DNA from: PHAA01 sp022706565
GTDB lineage: Bacteria; Bacillota; Syntrophomonadia; Syntrophomonadales; Syntrophomonadaceae
Reading direction: 5' to 3'
DNA: 64,000 bases
Assembly: GCA_040769385.1 (NCBI GenBank)
Contig: JAXGLD010000001.1
Span: 434,001-498,000, forward strand
Shown here: positions 34,375 to 43,132 of the stretch, in pieces
Layout of the letters: each line of letters starts with the position of its first letter
Position numbering within the stretch: the first letter of the stretch is position 1
The notes under the pieces: generated by a model
Databases searched by the model: none
What the model was told of the DNA's origin: nothing
The model's input: only the letters and a program-made list of their open reading frames with translations
Translations under genes and position numbers: made by a program

Positions 34375-36501
34375 TTGAAGGTTAGAGAGATTATGAGCCC
34401 CAACCCGTTGACCCTGAAGCCGGATCAGATGGTAGGGGAGGTAGTAAACATATTTCTGGACAAAAAGATAGACGGTGCTCCAGTCGTAGATGAGCAGGGT
34501 CAGTTGATCGGACTGTTCACCAAGAGCCATATTTACCGGGGCATTATAAACAACCGGGACCTCATGAATACACGCGTGGAGGAAATGATGACCCGGGATG
34601 TGTATACGGGGCACCCGGATGATGAGTTTGGCGAGGTGGTGAATGCGACCGTTCCAAGGCTTCCAGTGATCGATGAGCATGGCCGGGTGGTGGGAATGCT
34701 CACCCGGGGAGACATAGCTAAAGCCTTTTTCTATTCATATAATGACATATCACTGGAATATGATACGGTAATCAACTCAGCTTACAACATGATAATTTCT
34801 ATTGATGCCAAGGCTATTATTAGAATCTGGAACTCAGCGGCGGAGGAGTACCTGGGGATAAACGCAGAGGAAGCTCTAGGTAAGAACGTTGCCGATGTTT
34901 TGCCTGGGAATGATTTGGTCAACATACTCGCATCCGGTCAATCGGAACCGATAAAGAAGGTTAACTTGTATGGCCGGTGGTTTATGTCCAATCGCTCACC
35001 AATTAAAAAAGGTGGCAAGATCATTGGAGCGGTGGCAGTGCTACAGGATATTTCAGATATTGAGAAAATGTCGGGAGAATTGAATTATGTTAAGGAATTG
35101 AATGAAGAATTAGATGCCATTGTGGAATCATCTTTTGACGGATTGTTTATAACGGATGGCAAGGGGAACATATTGCGATATAATAAGGCGTTTGAGCAAC
35201 TGACAGGCATTAGCGCCCATGAGTACCTGGGCAGGACTGTGGAGGATATCAAGAGCAATGGCGTTATTTCGGATCCGGTGACTTGGCACGTGCTGGAACA
35301 GGGTAAGTCTATAACCGCTATGCAGGAAAGTGGTACGGGCAAGCTTATCCTCACCACGGGAAATCCTGTCCGTGATGAAAACGGCAGAATCATCAGGGTG
35401 GTTTGCAATGTTCGGGATATAACGGAACTAACCCTGCTGAAGCAGGAGTTGGAGAAGGTCCAGGAACTGTCGCAACACTACGAAAGTCAATTGCGTTCGC
35501 TCAAGTTGCATTTTACCGGGGACGAGAAATTTGTATTTACCTCCTCCAAAATGGGAGACTTGGTAGAAATGGCTATGCGAGTCGCAAGTGTAGATGCTAC
35601 CGTGCTGATAACAGGTGAGTCTGGCACGGGCAAAGAGTTATTGGCTGATTTAATTCATTCCAGTAGTGCCCGGAATAACAAACCCTTCATCAAGATTAAC
35701 TGCGGGGCGATACCAGAAAGCCTTTTGGAATCAGAATTATTTGGTTATGAAGAGGGAGCATTTACAGGGGCCAAAAAAGAAGGAAAACCTGGCCACATCG
35801 AGTTAGCTGCTGGAGGGACGTTGTTCCTGGATGAAATTGGTGAGGTGGCCTATAACATTCAGGCCAAGTTGCTTAGATTCCTGCAGGAAAAGGAAATAAC
35901 CCGAATCGGGGGGCAAAAGCCAATCAAGGTCGATGTGCGAATTATTGCCGCTACGAACAGAGACCTGTTCTGTATGGTACAGAATAAGGAATTCAGGGAG
36001 GATTTATTCTATCGTCTGAACGTAATACCCATGCATATTCCGCCCCTAAGAGACAGAAGCGAAGACATTCCGGTATTGGTAGCGCACTTTACTCAAGTGT
36101 TCAACCGGAAATACAACCTGGACAAGAGAATATCACCCGAGGTAATCGATATACTGATGCATTATGACTGGCCGGGGAATGTCAGGGAATTGACCAATCT
36201 GATTGAAAGAACCATCGTGATTTCGGACAAAGACATCATAACCAAGGAGGATCTGCCAGTCCATATCAGGGACCGGGGAGAGGAATCGTCTTCATATGTA
36301 ATGGTTTCAGGGATCGTCCCCCTTAAGGTCGCTGTTGAAAGTGTCGAGAAACAACTGCTGGAGAAGGTTTATGGTCAAAACCAAACTACCCGGCAGATGG
36401 CCAAACAATTGGATGTCGATGCGTCGACTCTGGTTCGAAAGGCTGCTAAATATAATGTTTCTCGCCCGCAAAAGAAGACAGGAACAAACGACTTGTTGTG
36501 A
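34375..36501 (+). CDS. Sigma-54-dependent activator with CBS pair and two PAS domains
   Basis: 708-residue enhancer-binding regulator. Order: CBS pair (about residues 3-118, starting MKVREIMSPNPLTL), PAS 1 (about 125-235), PAS 2 (about 240-350), AAA+ domain with Walker A GESGTGKE (about 420), the sigma-54 contact loop GAFTGA (about 462) and GNVRELTN, then a Fis-type HTH (TRQMAKQLDVDASTLVRK). CBS and PAS domains suggest response to adenine nucleotides and redox or small ligands. Start TTG at 34375, behind AGGAG. It lies just upstream of the adenosyltransferase and acyl-CoA mutase genes, an obvious candidate target, but no good -24/-12 promoter was found before them. Confidence 0.92.
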   Translation: MKVREIMSPNPLTLKPDQMVGEVVNIFLDKKIDGAPVVDEQGQLIGLFTKSHIYRGIINNRDLMNTRVEEMMTRDVYTGHPDDEFGEVVNATVPRLPVIDEHGRVVGMLTRGDIAKAFFYSYNDISLEYDTVINSAYNMIISIDAKAIIRIWNSAAEEYLGINAEEALGKNVADVLPGNDLVNILASGQSEPIKKVNLYGRWFMSNRSPIKKGGKIIGAVAVLQDISDIEKMSGELNYVKELNEELDAIVESSFDGLFITDGKGNILRYNKAFEQLTGISAHEYLGRTVEDIKSNGVISDPVTWHVLEQGKSITAMQESGTGKLILTTGNPVRDENGRIIRVVCNVRDITELTLLKQELEKVQELSQHYESQLRSLKLHFTGDEKFVFTSSKMGDLVEMAMRVASVDATVLITGESGTGKELLADLIHSSSARNNKPFIKINCGAIPESLLESELFGYEEGAFTGAKKEGKPGHIELAAGGTLFLDEIGEVAYNIQAKLLRFLQEKEITRIGGQKPIKVDVRIIAATNRDLFCMVQNKEFREDLFYRLNVIPMHIPPLRDRSEDIPVLVAHFTQVFNRKYNLDKRISPEVIDILMHYDWPGNVRELTNLIERTIVISDKDIITKEDLPVHIRDRGEESSSYVMVSGIVPLKVAVESVEKQLLEKVYGQNQTTRQMAKQLDVDASTLVRKAAKYNVSRPQKKTGTNDLL

Positions 36502-36565
36502 TTCAGCAACGTATATATGCAAAATCGCAACAGAGGGTTGTTGAGAACTTGCATCGACGCTAGCC

Positions 36566-36602
36566 AAAAGGAGGACAGTAATCACACTGTTCTCCTTTTT
36601 TG
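36566..36602 (+). terminator. Terminator after sigma-54 activator gene
   Basis: A 12-bp stem AAGGAGGACAGT / ACTGTTCTCCTT with one G-U pair and a six-base loop, followed by six T. Confidence 0.9.
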
Positions 36603-36941
36603 GTGTCACTAGGGGGTTATAATGCAGTTAAAGGTTTACAGTACATGCAATAAAAGGGGATTAATTCTTTTGGAATCCCGGTTGGGCTGTGGAAATGGAG
36701 AGAATAATGGAGCCAGACAACTAGACAAGAGCATGACTGAAAGACTTATTGTTTCCGTTTTGCAACAGAATTATGCAAGTACATATCCGGTCATAATACT
36801 GATGACGTATAGACTAGGCCTTAGAGCGGTTTATTTCGGCACTGGTATGAATATTGCATATTGAGAGTTCACAAGGTTGATGAAAATAGTCTGCCTAAAA
36901 TTCAAAGGAACCAAATATCTATATTTAAAGGAGGTGAGAAT
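36603..36941 (+). other. Leader/intergenic region before cobA
   Basis: About 340 bases between a terminator and the adenosyltransferase start. A TATAAT at 36618-36623 could be a -10 box, without a convincing -35. An open frame 36622-36864 has a G-rich stretch before its ATG but encodes nothing recognisable. No riboswitch hallmark (such as the B12 box) was seen here. Confidence 0.4.
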
Positions 36942-37493
36942 TTGGCGGAAATGGAATCCAGTGCAACCAAGGCTAAACGAGGATTGGTAATGGTTATTAC
37001 GGGAAATGGCAAAGGTAAAACAACGTCTTCCTTTGGCCAGGCTTTGCGCGCTATCGGGCAGGGTTACCGGGTATGCATTATTCAATTCATGAAAGGAAGG
37101 AAATATGGCGAGGTTCTGGCGGCCGAGAAATATCTTCCTGACTTGAAAATCCTCCAGTTTGGCCTAGATAGTTTTGTAATGCGTGATGACCCCGCCGGAG
37201 TAGATGTCCAACTTGCCTGGGAGGGGCTGAAAAAAGCTGAGGAAATCATTCACAGCGGGCAGTATGACATGGTAATACTTGACGAGATCAATGTTGCGGT
37301 GGATTTTGCTCTGATACCCGAGGAAAGAGTATTGGACCTGATTAAGAACAAACCACCCGAGGTAGATATTTTGCTTACGGGTCGGTACGCGTCTGAGAAG
37401 ATACGGGAGGCCGCGGACATGGTGAGTGAAATTACCGAAATTAAACACCACTATAAGGCCGGTATCAAAGACCGCGCCGGGATAGAATACTGA
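36942..37493 (+). CDS. cobA: Cob(I)alamin adenosyltransferase, CobA/BtuR type
   Basis: Transfers the adenosyl group of ATP to cob(I)alamin to make coenzyme B12. P-loop ITGNGKGKTTSSFG (about residues 19-32), then IIQFMKG and the DMVILDEINVAVDF Walker-B-like segment, all typical of the CobA/CobO/BtuR family. Start TTG at 36942, chosen for the strong AAAGGAGGTGA just upstream; the frame stays open 27 codons earlier. 183 residues. It lies 116 bases before the B12-dependent mutase gene, which needs its product. Confidence 0.93.
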   Translation: MAEMESSATKAKRGLVMVITGNGKGKTTSSFGQALRAIGQGYRVCIIQFMKGRKYGEVLAAEKYLPDLKILQFGLDSFVMRDDPAGVDVQLAWEGLKKAEEIIHSGQYDMVILDEINVAVDFALIPEERVLDLIKNKPPEVDILLTGRYASEKIREAADMVSEITEIKHHYKAGIKDRAGIEY

Positions 37494-37609
37494 CCCTGAG
37501 TTCCTCGACATTCAATAGCGGCATTTCCAAGTCCAGGATGTACTTATCCAACATAGTGTAATTCGTTTCCCAATGTTACTTCTACGTGAATTAAGAAGGA
37601 GGGAGCCCT

Positions 37610-39292
37610 TTGTTTACACAAGAATTGTTAGATAAATCAAGCCTGTTGAGGAAAAAATGGGAAGATGAGGTCAAGAAAGTTATTGCCAAGAATCCTGATA
37701 TGAAGGAACGCTGGAGTACTGTTTCAGATCTGGAGATCAAAAGGATATATGGTCCTGAAGACATTAAGGACATGGACTTTGAAAGAGATATTGCCTACCC
37801 CGGACAGTTTCCCTACTTACGGGGCAATCAGGCCACTGGGTATCGCGGGAAATTCTGGACATTCAGAATGTTTGCCGGCATGGGCACAGCGGTAGTTACC
37901 AACCAACGCTGGCATTATCTGCTGTCCACCGGGCAGACTGGTCTTAGCACCGCATTTGACTTCCCGACCCTGATGGGATATGATACTGACTCCCCTAAAG
38001 CCAAGGGTGAATGTGGGAAATGTGGAGTAGCCATTGATACCATAGATGACTTCCGGGATCTCATTAAGGGTATCCCTCTGGACAAGATAACCACATCAAT
38101 GACCATCAATCCGCCAGCAACCGCACTTTGGGCCATGTATTGCGCTTCCGCGCAGGAACAAGGAATCCCCCTCACCAAGATTGGAGGCACCATCCAGAAC
38201 GACATGCTTAAGGAATTCATTGCCCAGAAGACATTGATGTGTCCTCCTGAACCTTCGGTGAAACTGATCAGTGACACTATTGAATTTGGAACCAAGTATG
38301 TACCCAAATGGAACACCATCAGCATCAGCGGATATCATATCCGTGAAGCCGGCGCTACTGCCGTGCAGGAGTTGGCTTTCACCCTCCGTGACGGCATGGA
38401 ATACGTGGAGGATGCCATTCGTCGTAAAGGACTGCATGTAGACGAATTTGCTCCCCGGCTGTCTTTCTTCTTCAACTCCCATATCGATTTCTTTGAGGAG
38501 ATTGCCAAACTAAGAGCAGCCCGCCGAATTTGGGCTAAAGCTATGCGCGAGCGTTATAATTCCCAGGATCCGCGCTCTTGGTGGATGAGATTCCACACCC
38601 AGACTGCGGGTTGCTCACTGACTGCGCAACAGCCCTACAACAACGTGGTCCGGACAGCTACTGAGGCGTTGGCGGCAGTTTTGGGCGGTACCCAGTCACT
38701 GCATACTAACTCACTGGACGAGGTTTTATGCCTGCCTTCCGACCACGCGGTACAGATAGCCCTGAGAACCCAGCAGTTAATCGCCGAGGAAACGGGCGTG
38801 GTTAATACCATAGACCCGCTGGCCGGCTCTTATTTCGTTGAAGCGCTGACCAACGAGATGGAAGAAAAGGCTTGGGAATACATCCACAAGATCGACGAGA
38901 TGGGCGGAATGGTAGCTGCTATTGAAAAAGGATTCCCGCAGATGGAGATATCCGATGCAGCTTATAAATTCCAGCAGCAGATCGACTCCGGTGAAAAGGT
39001 CATGATCGGTGTCAACAAATATAATATTGAAGACGAGGTAGTCGACATCCCCATTGTGGAAATAGATGACAGCATCGAGCAAGAACAGCTGAGACGATTG
39101 GCTGAAACCAAGCGCAAACGGGATAGCCGCAAAGTGGCAGAATGCCTGAAAGATCTTGCCGAAGCCTGCAAGAAGGGCGACAACGTCATGCCCTACTGCA
39201 TCGAAGCAGTTAAAAACTATGCAACCGTTCAAGAGATATGCGATGTGTATCGGGAAGTCTACGGCGAGTATCGCGATCCTGGCATATACTAA
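37610..39292 (+). CDS. icmA: Acyl-CoA mutase large subunit, isobutyryl-CoA mutase signature
   Basis: Catalytic subunit of a coenzyme B12 acyl-CoA mutase, 560 residues, TIM barrel only; the B12 domain is a separate protein (next gene). Automatic naming would be methylmalonyl-CoA mutase. An ungapped alignment around WTFRMFAG and TIQNDMLKEFIAQ shows Phe88 where the methylmalonyl enzyme has Tyr89 and Gln206 where it has Arg207. Phe/Gln at these two places marks isobutyryl-CoA mutase, which interconverts butyryl- and isobutyryl-CoA. Start TTG at 37610 after AAGGAGGGA. Other acyl-CoA substrates (pivalyl, isovaleryl) are possible; family membership is certain, substrate is inference. Confidence 0.85.
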   Translation: MFTQELLDKSSLLRKKWEDEVKKVIAKNPDMKERWSTVSDLEIKRIYGPEDIKDMDFERDIAYPGQFPYLRGNQATGYRGKFWTFRMFAGMGTAVVTNQRWHYLLSTGQTGLSTAFDFPTLMGYDTDSPKAKGECGKCGVAIDTIDDFRDLIKGIPLDKITTSMTINPPATALWAMYCASAQEQGIPLTKIGGTIQNDMLKEFIAQKTLMCPPEPSVKLISDTIEFGTKYVPKWNTISISGYHIREAGATAVQELAFTLRDGMEYVEDAIRRKGLHVDEFAPRLSFFFNSHIDFFEEIAKLRAARRIWAKAMRERYNSQDPRSWWMRFHTQTAGCSLTAQQPYNNVVRTATEALAAVLGGTQSLHTNSLDEVLCLPSDHAVQIALRTQQLIAEETGVVNTIDPLAGSYFVEALTNEMEEKAWEYIHKIDEMGGMVAAIEKGFPQMEISDAAYKFQQQIDSGEKVMIGVNKYNIEDEVVDIPIVEIDDSIEQEQLRRLAETKRKRDSRKVAECLKDLAEACKKGDNVMPYCIEAVKNYATVQEICDVYREVYGEYRDPGIY

Positions 39293-39318
39293 TTAGATTT
39301 ATAAGGAGGTAAAGCGTT

Positions 39319-39723
39319 ATGGCACAGAGAAGAATTCGGATACTCTTAGCGAAACCCGGGTTGGATGGTCATGATCGTGGAGCCAGAGTTTTAGCCAGAA
39401 GTTTTCGCGATGCTGGTTTTGAGGTAATCTACACTGGGTGTCATCAAACCCCCGAACAGATTGCCGCTACCGCACTGCAGGAAGACGTCGATATGGTAGG
39501 TCTAAGTTGCCTCTCCGGGGCTCACAACTACCTTTATCCCCAAGTAGCCAAACTGCTTCGGGATGGCGGCGCTGACGATATTGTGGTAGTGGGCGGGGGG
39601 ATTATCCCCGATAAGGACATCCCCACTCTGAAAGAGGCAGGCATCAAGGAGGTATTTCTGCCCGGGGCGCCATTAGAAGTCATTAACGATTGGATCAGAG
39701 CCAACGTAACTCCAAAGGAGTGA
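39319..39723 (+). CDS. icmB: B12-binding small subunit of acyl-CoA mutase
   Basis: 134-residue cobalamin-binding domain protein. The DxHxxG motif is LDGHDRGARVLARSFRDAGFEV (key part DGHDRG, residues about 16-21; His supplies the lower cobalt ligand), followed by GLSCLSGAHN and VVVGGGIIPDKD, which hold the nucleotide tail. ATG at 39319 after AAGGAGGT, 26 bases after the large subunit; it should be its partner. Confidence 0.93.
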   Translation: MAQRRIRILLAKPGLDGHDRGARVLARSFRDAGFEVIYTGCHQTPEQIAATALQEDVDMVGLSCLSGAHNYLYPQVAKLLRDGGADDIVVVGGGIIPDKDIPTLKEAGIKEVFLPGAPLEVINDWIRANVTPKE

Positions 39724-39730
39724 TGTGCAA

Positions 39731-40732
39731 ATGAAAGAACTAGGTAAAAGGGTGTTGGCGGGAGACATACGGGCGGCCTCCCGCCTTATAAGAAACCTGG
39801 AAGACCAGATCACTGATACCTATATCGCCATACAGGAGATATTCAAGGAAACCGGAAAATCCCATGTTATTGGAATTACCGGGGCACCTGGGGCAGGGAA
39901 GAGCACCTTGACGGATGAACTCATCCAGGCCTATCGCAGCCAAGGCAAGACAGTAGGGGTATTGGCGGTGGATCCTACCAGTCCCTTTACCGGAGGAGCA
40001 CTTCTTGGAGATAGGATTCGTATGCTGCGCCATGCCGAAGATCCGGGGGTATTTGTCAGGAGTTTGGCTACCCGTGGTGCTATGGGCGGAATATCTAAGG
40101 CGGTGGGCGAAGGCATTCATGTAATGGATGTTTTGGGGAAGGACCGCATTATTGTCGAAACGGTTGGGGTTGGGCAACAGGAAGTAGAGATTATCAACCA
40201 CGCTCATACAGTTATAGTGGTTTTGGTACCGGGAATGGGTGATGAGATTCAAGCATTAAAAGCCGGCTTGATGGAAATAGCCGATATTTTCGTCATTAAT
40301 AAGGCAGATCGCGAGGGTGCTGGAAAACTATATAAAGAAACCATGAATATGGTTCAGATGTCCCGGGACCGGGCTGGTGTTTCCAAGGGGTGGCAAATAC
40401 CGGTGTTGCTCGTCGAGAGTGTCATGGAACCGCATAAATTTGCTGAGAGTGTGGAGAAATTGCGGGACAAGATTGAAGAACACTACCAGTTCCTGGTTGA
40501 CAACGATCTTATCTCCGAAAGGATGCGGCGTAAGACTGCCGCTGAAATCCAGGAAGCTTTATGGGGAGCGATTATGTGCCCGATCCTGAACGAAATGGAA
40601 GCCAGCGGAGAGATGAAACGAATGATAGACCGGTGTCTGCTTAAAGACACGGACCCATATACTTTGGCCGATGAAATCGCCCTCCGTTATATGAAAGAGG
40701 GATTGGCTAAAGATATCTGCGCCGACTCATAA
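39731..40732 (+). CDS. meaB: MeaB/ArgK G-protein chaperone of B12 mutase
   Basis: GTPase of the MeaB/MMAA family that gates cofactor loading and protects the mutase. P-loop ITGAPGAGKST (about residues 49-59), then VLAVDPTSPFTGGALLGDRIRM (key parts VDPTSPF and LGDRIRM), VETVGVGQQEVEI and NKAD. 333 residues. Start ATG at 39731 is 10 bases from AAGGAG; a GTG two codons earlier is too close. Flanked on both sides by B12-binding subunit genes. Confidence 0.95.
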   Translation: MKELGKRVLAGDIRAASRLIRNLEDQITDTYIAIQEIFKETGKSHVIGITGAPGAGKSTLTDELIQAYRSQGKTVGVLAVDPTSPFTGGALLGDRIRMLRHAEDPGVFVRSLATRGAMGGISKAVGEGIHVMDVLGKDRIIVETVGVGQQEVEIINHAHTVIVVLVPGMGDEIQALKAGLMEIADIFVINKADREGAGKLYKETMNMVQMSRDRAGVSKGWQIPVLLVESVMEPHKFAESVEKLRDKIEEHYQFLVDNDLISERMRRKTAAEIQEALWGAIMCPILNEMEASGEMKRMIDRCLLKDTDPYTLADEIALRYMKEGLAKDICADS

Positions 40733-40744
40733 GGCAGGTCAAAC

Positions 40745-41155
40745 ATGGACGACAGAGTAATTCGGGTTCTGCTGGCTAAAATAGGACTGGATTCACATGA
40801 CCGGGGGGTGCGGTTGCTAGCCCGTAACCTGAAGGACAGCGGGGTGGAAGTGATCTACCTGGGGTTATACCGTACCATTGAAGAGGTGGCTCAAACAGCC
40901 ATTCAGGAAGACGCTGATTTCTGTGGTCTGAGTATGCACACCGGTGCTCATAGGGAGGCTTTCCCCCATCTCAGGGATTTGTTAGATTCTCTGGGCGGGG
41001 AGGATATCGTTATTATCGGCGGTGGAGCTATCCCGGAAGAAGACCGGCGGGCTTTGGTAGCTAGTGGGGTTGCGGCTGCAATGTTTGGTCCAGGAGCCAA
41101 TTACAATGCAATTGTGGAATGGATAAAGACTAATGCACCTGCCAGGAATAGTTAG
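40745..41155 (+). CDS. Second B12-binding mutase small subunit
   Basis: 136-residue paralogue of the protein at 39319-39723. LDSHDRGVRLLARNLKDSGVEV keeps the DxHxxG motif (DSHDRG), and GLSMHTGAH and IIGGGAIPEEDR keep the tail-binding loops. The window has only one large subunit for two small ones. It may pair with another mutase encoded elsewhere or give an alternative complex. The last codons (APARNS) lie inside the 5' arm of a terminator. ATG at 40745, 12 bases after meaB. Confidence 0.9.
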   Translation: MDDRVIRVLLAKIGLDSHDRGVRLLARNLKDSGVEVIYLGLYRTIEEVAQTAIQEDADFCGLSMHTGAHREAFPHLRDLLDSLGGEDIVIIGGGAIPEEDRRALVASGVAAAMFGPGANYNAIVEWIKTNAPARNS

Positions 41156-41178
41156 CCTATTGCTGGCAGGTGCTTCTT
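41135..41178 (+). terminator. Terminator overlapping the 3' end of the second B12-binding gene
   Basis: An 11-bp perfect stem GCACCTGCCAG / CTGGCAGGTGC whose left arm encodes the final residues and whose loop includes the TAG stop. A short TTCTT follows, so termination may be partial. Confidence 0.65.
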
Positions 41179-41205
41179 AGCCACGAGTGGCTGGGAGGGT
41201 ATCAA

Positions 41206-42240
41206 GTGGGCGAACCGATGTTGCTGAAAATCGGCCAGACCGTTTTTCCGAGAGACGATTCGTTAGTCATAATCGATCGGCGCCTTTTTCCCCACCAGGT
41301 TGAGGAGACTGTCTGCCTTGACTATGAATCCGTTGCTCAGGCTATTGAAGTCATGGCCGTGCAGGGGGCAGGTGACATTGCTGTCACGGCAGGCTATGGC
41401 TTATGGCTTGCTGCCCGGGAGATTGAAAACCGGGGTGAATTGACTCCCGATCAAGTATATGCTCATATGGATAAGGCCCGGCAGCGATTGGTGACGACCC
41501 GTCCCACTGGATTTCATATCGCGATACTTCTGAAGAACATAATGGCCAAAACTAACTGGAATCAGTATCCTTGGTCAAACCAGATCTTATCCCAAATAGA
41601 TACTATTATCGAAAAACAGGATACCCGATCCCGACTGACCGGTGAATGGGCTGAAACCCTGCTCCGGGACGGAGATGTTGTTTTAACGCATTGTTTTCCT
41701 GGTGCGGGGCTATTGTATATGTTTATTAAAGCTCGGCAAAATGGAAAACAGGTCACGGCTATTTGTACTGAGACCCGCCCGTATTTACAGGGGGCCCGTT
41801 TGACCGCTTGGGCGGTGTCGGAGTTGGGGATACCGGTTACATTAATTACTGACAACATGGCCGCTTACTGTATGAGCCAGGGCATGGTGAATAAATTGAT
41901 TACAGCTGCCGACCGTATCGCGATGGATGGGACCGTTGCCAATAAAGTGGGGACATTGCAACTGGCGATTGCGGCTGGCTATCATTCTATCCCTTTCTAC
42001 GTGTTAGGTTACGGGGGGCCGGATAGGAATACTAAGTCAGCTGCAGAAATACCAATTGAATTACGGGATCCTGAAGAGGTCGTAAGTTTTAACGGGGTAA
42101 GCATAACCGGGGCAAAGGTTCAGGGTTTTTACCCGGCTTTTGATTTGACTCCAGCAAACCTAGTCACGGCGATAGTAACCGACCGGGGCATTTTGTCCTC
42201 CAGTGATGTGGGCAGCTACTGGTCAAATAGCGCGCGGTAA
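41206..42240 (+). CDS. MtnA-like aldose-phosphate isomerase (eIF2B-alpha fold)
   Basis: About 344-residue member of the S-methyl-5-thioribose-1-phosphate isomerase/eIF2B family. Conserved marks: GAGDIAVTAGYG (GA-AIGVTAAYG in MtnA), VLTHCFPGAGL with the catalytic Cys, TETRPYLQGARLTAW, LITDNMAAYCM and DRIAMDGTVANKVGT with catalytic Asp. Several positions differ from true MtnA (GAG for GAP, HCFPG for HCNAG/HCNTG), so a related ribose-phosphate isomerase is possible. Start GTG at 41206 after GGGAGGG; ATG at 41218 is an alternative. It follows the mutase operon after a weak terminator. Confidence 0.78.
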   Translation: MGEPMLLKIGQTVFPRDDSLVIIDRRLFPHQVEETVCLDYESVAQAIEVMAVQGAGDIAVTAGYGLWLAAREIENRGELTPDQVYAHMDKARQRLVTTRPTGFHIAILLKNIMAKTNWNQYPWSNQILSQIDTIIEKQDTRSRLTGEWAETLLRDGDVVLTHCFPGAGLLYMFIKARQNGKQVTAICTETRPYLQGARLTAWAVSELGIPVTLITDNMAAYCMSQGMVNKLITAADRIAMDGTVANKVGTLQLAIAAGYHSIPFYVLGYGGPDRNTKSAAEIPIELRDPEEVVSFNGVSITGAKVQGFYPAFDLTPANLVTAIVTDRGILSSSDVGSYWSNSAR

Positions 42241-42279
42241 TAAACTATAATGACCCATTACCAGGAAAGGAGACATATT

Positions 42280-42477
42280 ATGGCTATTATAAAGGAGAAT
42301 TATCTGATCCCCTTAAACCGCATGTTGTTTATCTCCAAAAAAGACGGTCTTAAACTGGAAGATATTATCGTGGAAACCGAAGGCGATTACCGGTTGTTTG
42401 AAAAGGATGACAATATTGTGATAAAAAATGATGATTGCTGCCGCAGCATCAAGGTAACCGTTAAGACCAAGGAATGA
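42280..42477 (+). CDS. Small hypothetical protein, 65 residues
   Basis: Not recognised. Start ATG at 42280 is supported by AAAGGAGA 8 bases upstream. Sequence MAIIKENYLIPLNRMLF then a charged region DIIVETEGDYRLFEKDDN and a Cys pair (DDCC). It looks like a compact beta-rich domain. It lies 39 bases after the MtnA-like gene and just before another unknown gene; the three unknowns (42280-43369) may form one transcript. Confidence 0.6.
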   Translation: MAIIKENYLIPLNRMLFISKKDGLKLEDIIVETEGDYRLFEKDDNIVIKNDDCCRSIKVTVKTKE

Positions 42478-42510
42478 TGTTGCTGGAATACCGTGAAGGG
42501 GGTGAGGAGG

Positions 42511-43065
42511 TTGCGGTTATTCAAAGCCTGGTCAATAATAGACAAATTTTTGGAACAGGAGCAGGTTAGAATGGATTGGTTCGTAGTTGGTCGAGCCGAA
42601 CCTCCGGCTCCCTGGGAAGAGATGATCATCGATTATGATGAAGAAGATGATAACGCCATTTATGATCGTATCATGGTAACCGAATTGCTGAACGAATCAG
42701 AAGTAAAACAGTTGGCTGTCTATTTAGACCATAAGCACCAGCTGGAGTTATATACTGAAGAAGTCGAGCTGCCAATTAAATCAGGTGGGCTAAGCCACGG
42801 GTTGTTGCTGATCAGTGGCGCGAAAGGTTTCTATCCGCTGGTAGAAGAGGAAGGCTATCCACTGGAAGTATCTGTCCTGGGACATTATGAGTGTAAAGAA
42901 ACTGAAACAGTTAAATCTTTATCACCCAAAGATCTAAACGCCGGGATTACGTTTTTACAGTGCCTAGCTGACTATTGGCCATATGATAGTACAGATGAAT
43001 CAAAAGGCCAGGAATTGCTGCAGAAAATATATGCAGATACTGGCCTGAGGGTGATTCAGGATTAA
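42511..43065 (+). CDS. Hypothetical protein, about 184 residues
   Basis: Not recognised. Start probably TTG at 42511 (MRLFKAWSIIDKF) behind GGGGGTGAGGAGG, or GTG at 42493. Acidic protein with DEEDDNAIYDRIMV and a hydrophobic, Gly-rich middle (SHGLLLISGAKGFYPLVEEEG). No membrane segment, no cofactor motif. The codon use and ribosome site look genuine. Confidence 0.6.
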   Translation: MRLFKAWSIIDKFLEQEQVRMDWFVVGRAEPPAPWEEMIIDYDEEDDNAIYDRIMVTELLNESEVKQLAVYLDHKHQLELYTEEVELPIKSGGLSHGLLLISGAKGFYPLVEEEGYPLEVSVLGHYECKETETVKSLSPKDLNAGITFLQCLADYWPYDSTDESKGQELLQKIYADTGLRVIQD

Positions 43066-43132
43066 CTGTTGTATCTGGGAGCAACCGGATTATGGGAGCT
43101 GGACCGACTGGCCCGGCGGTAAGGAGAATAAC

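Noticed and set aside
36622..36864. An 80-codon open frame with a G-rich stretch before its ATG
   Set aside because: The protein has no recognisable features, its composition is unlike its neighbours, and it lies in what looks like a leader region before cobA.
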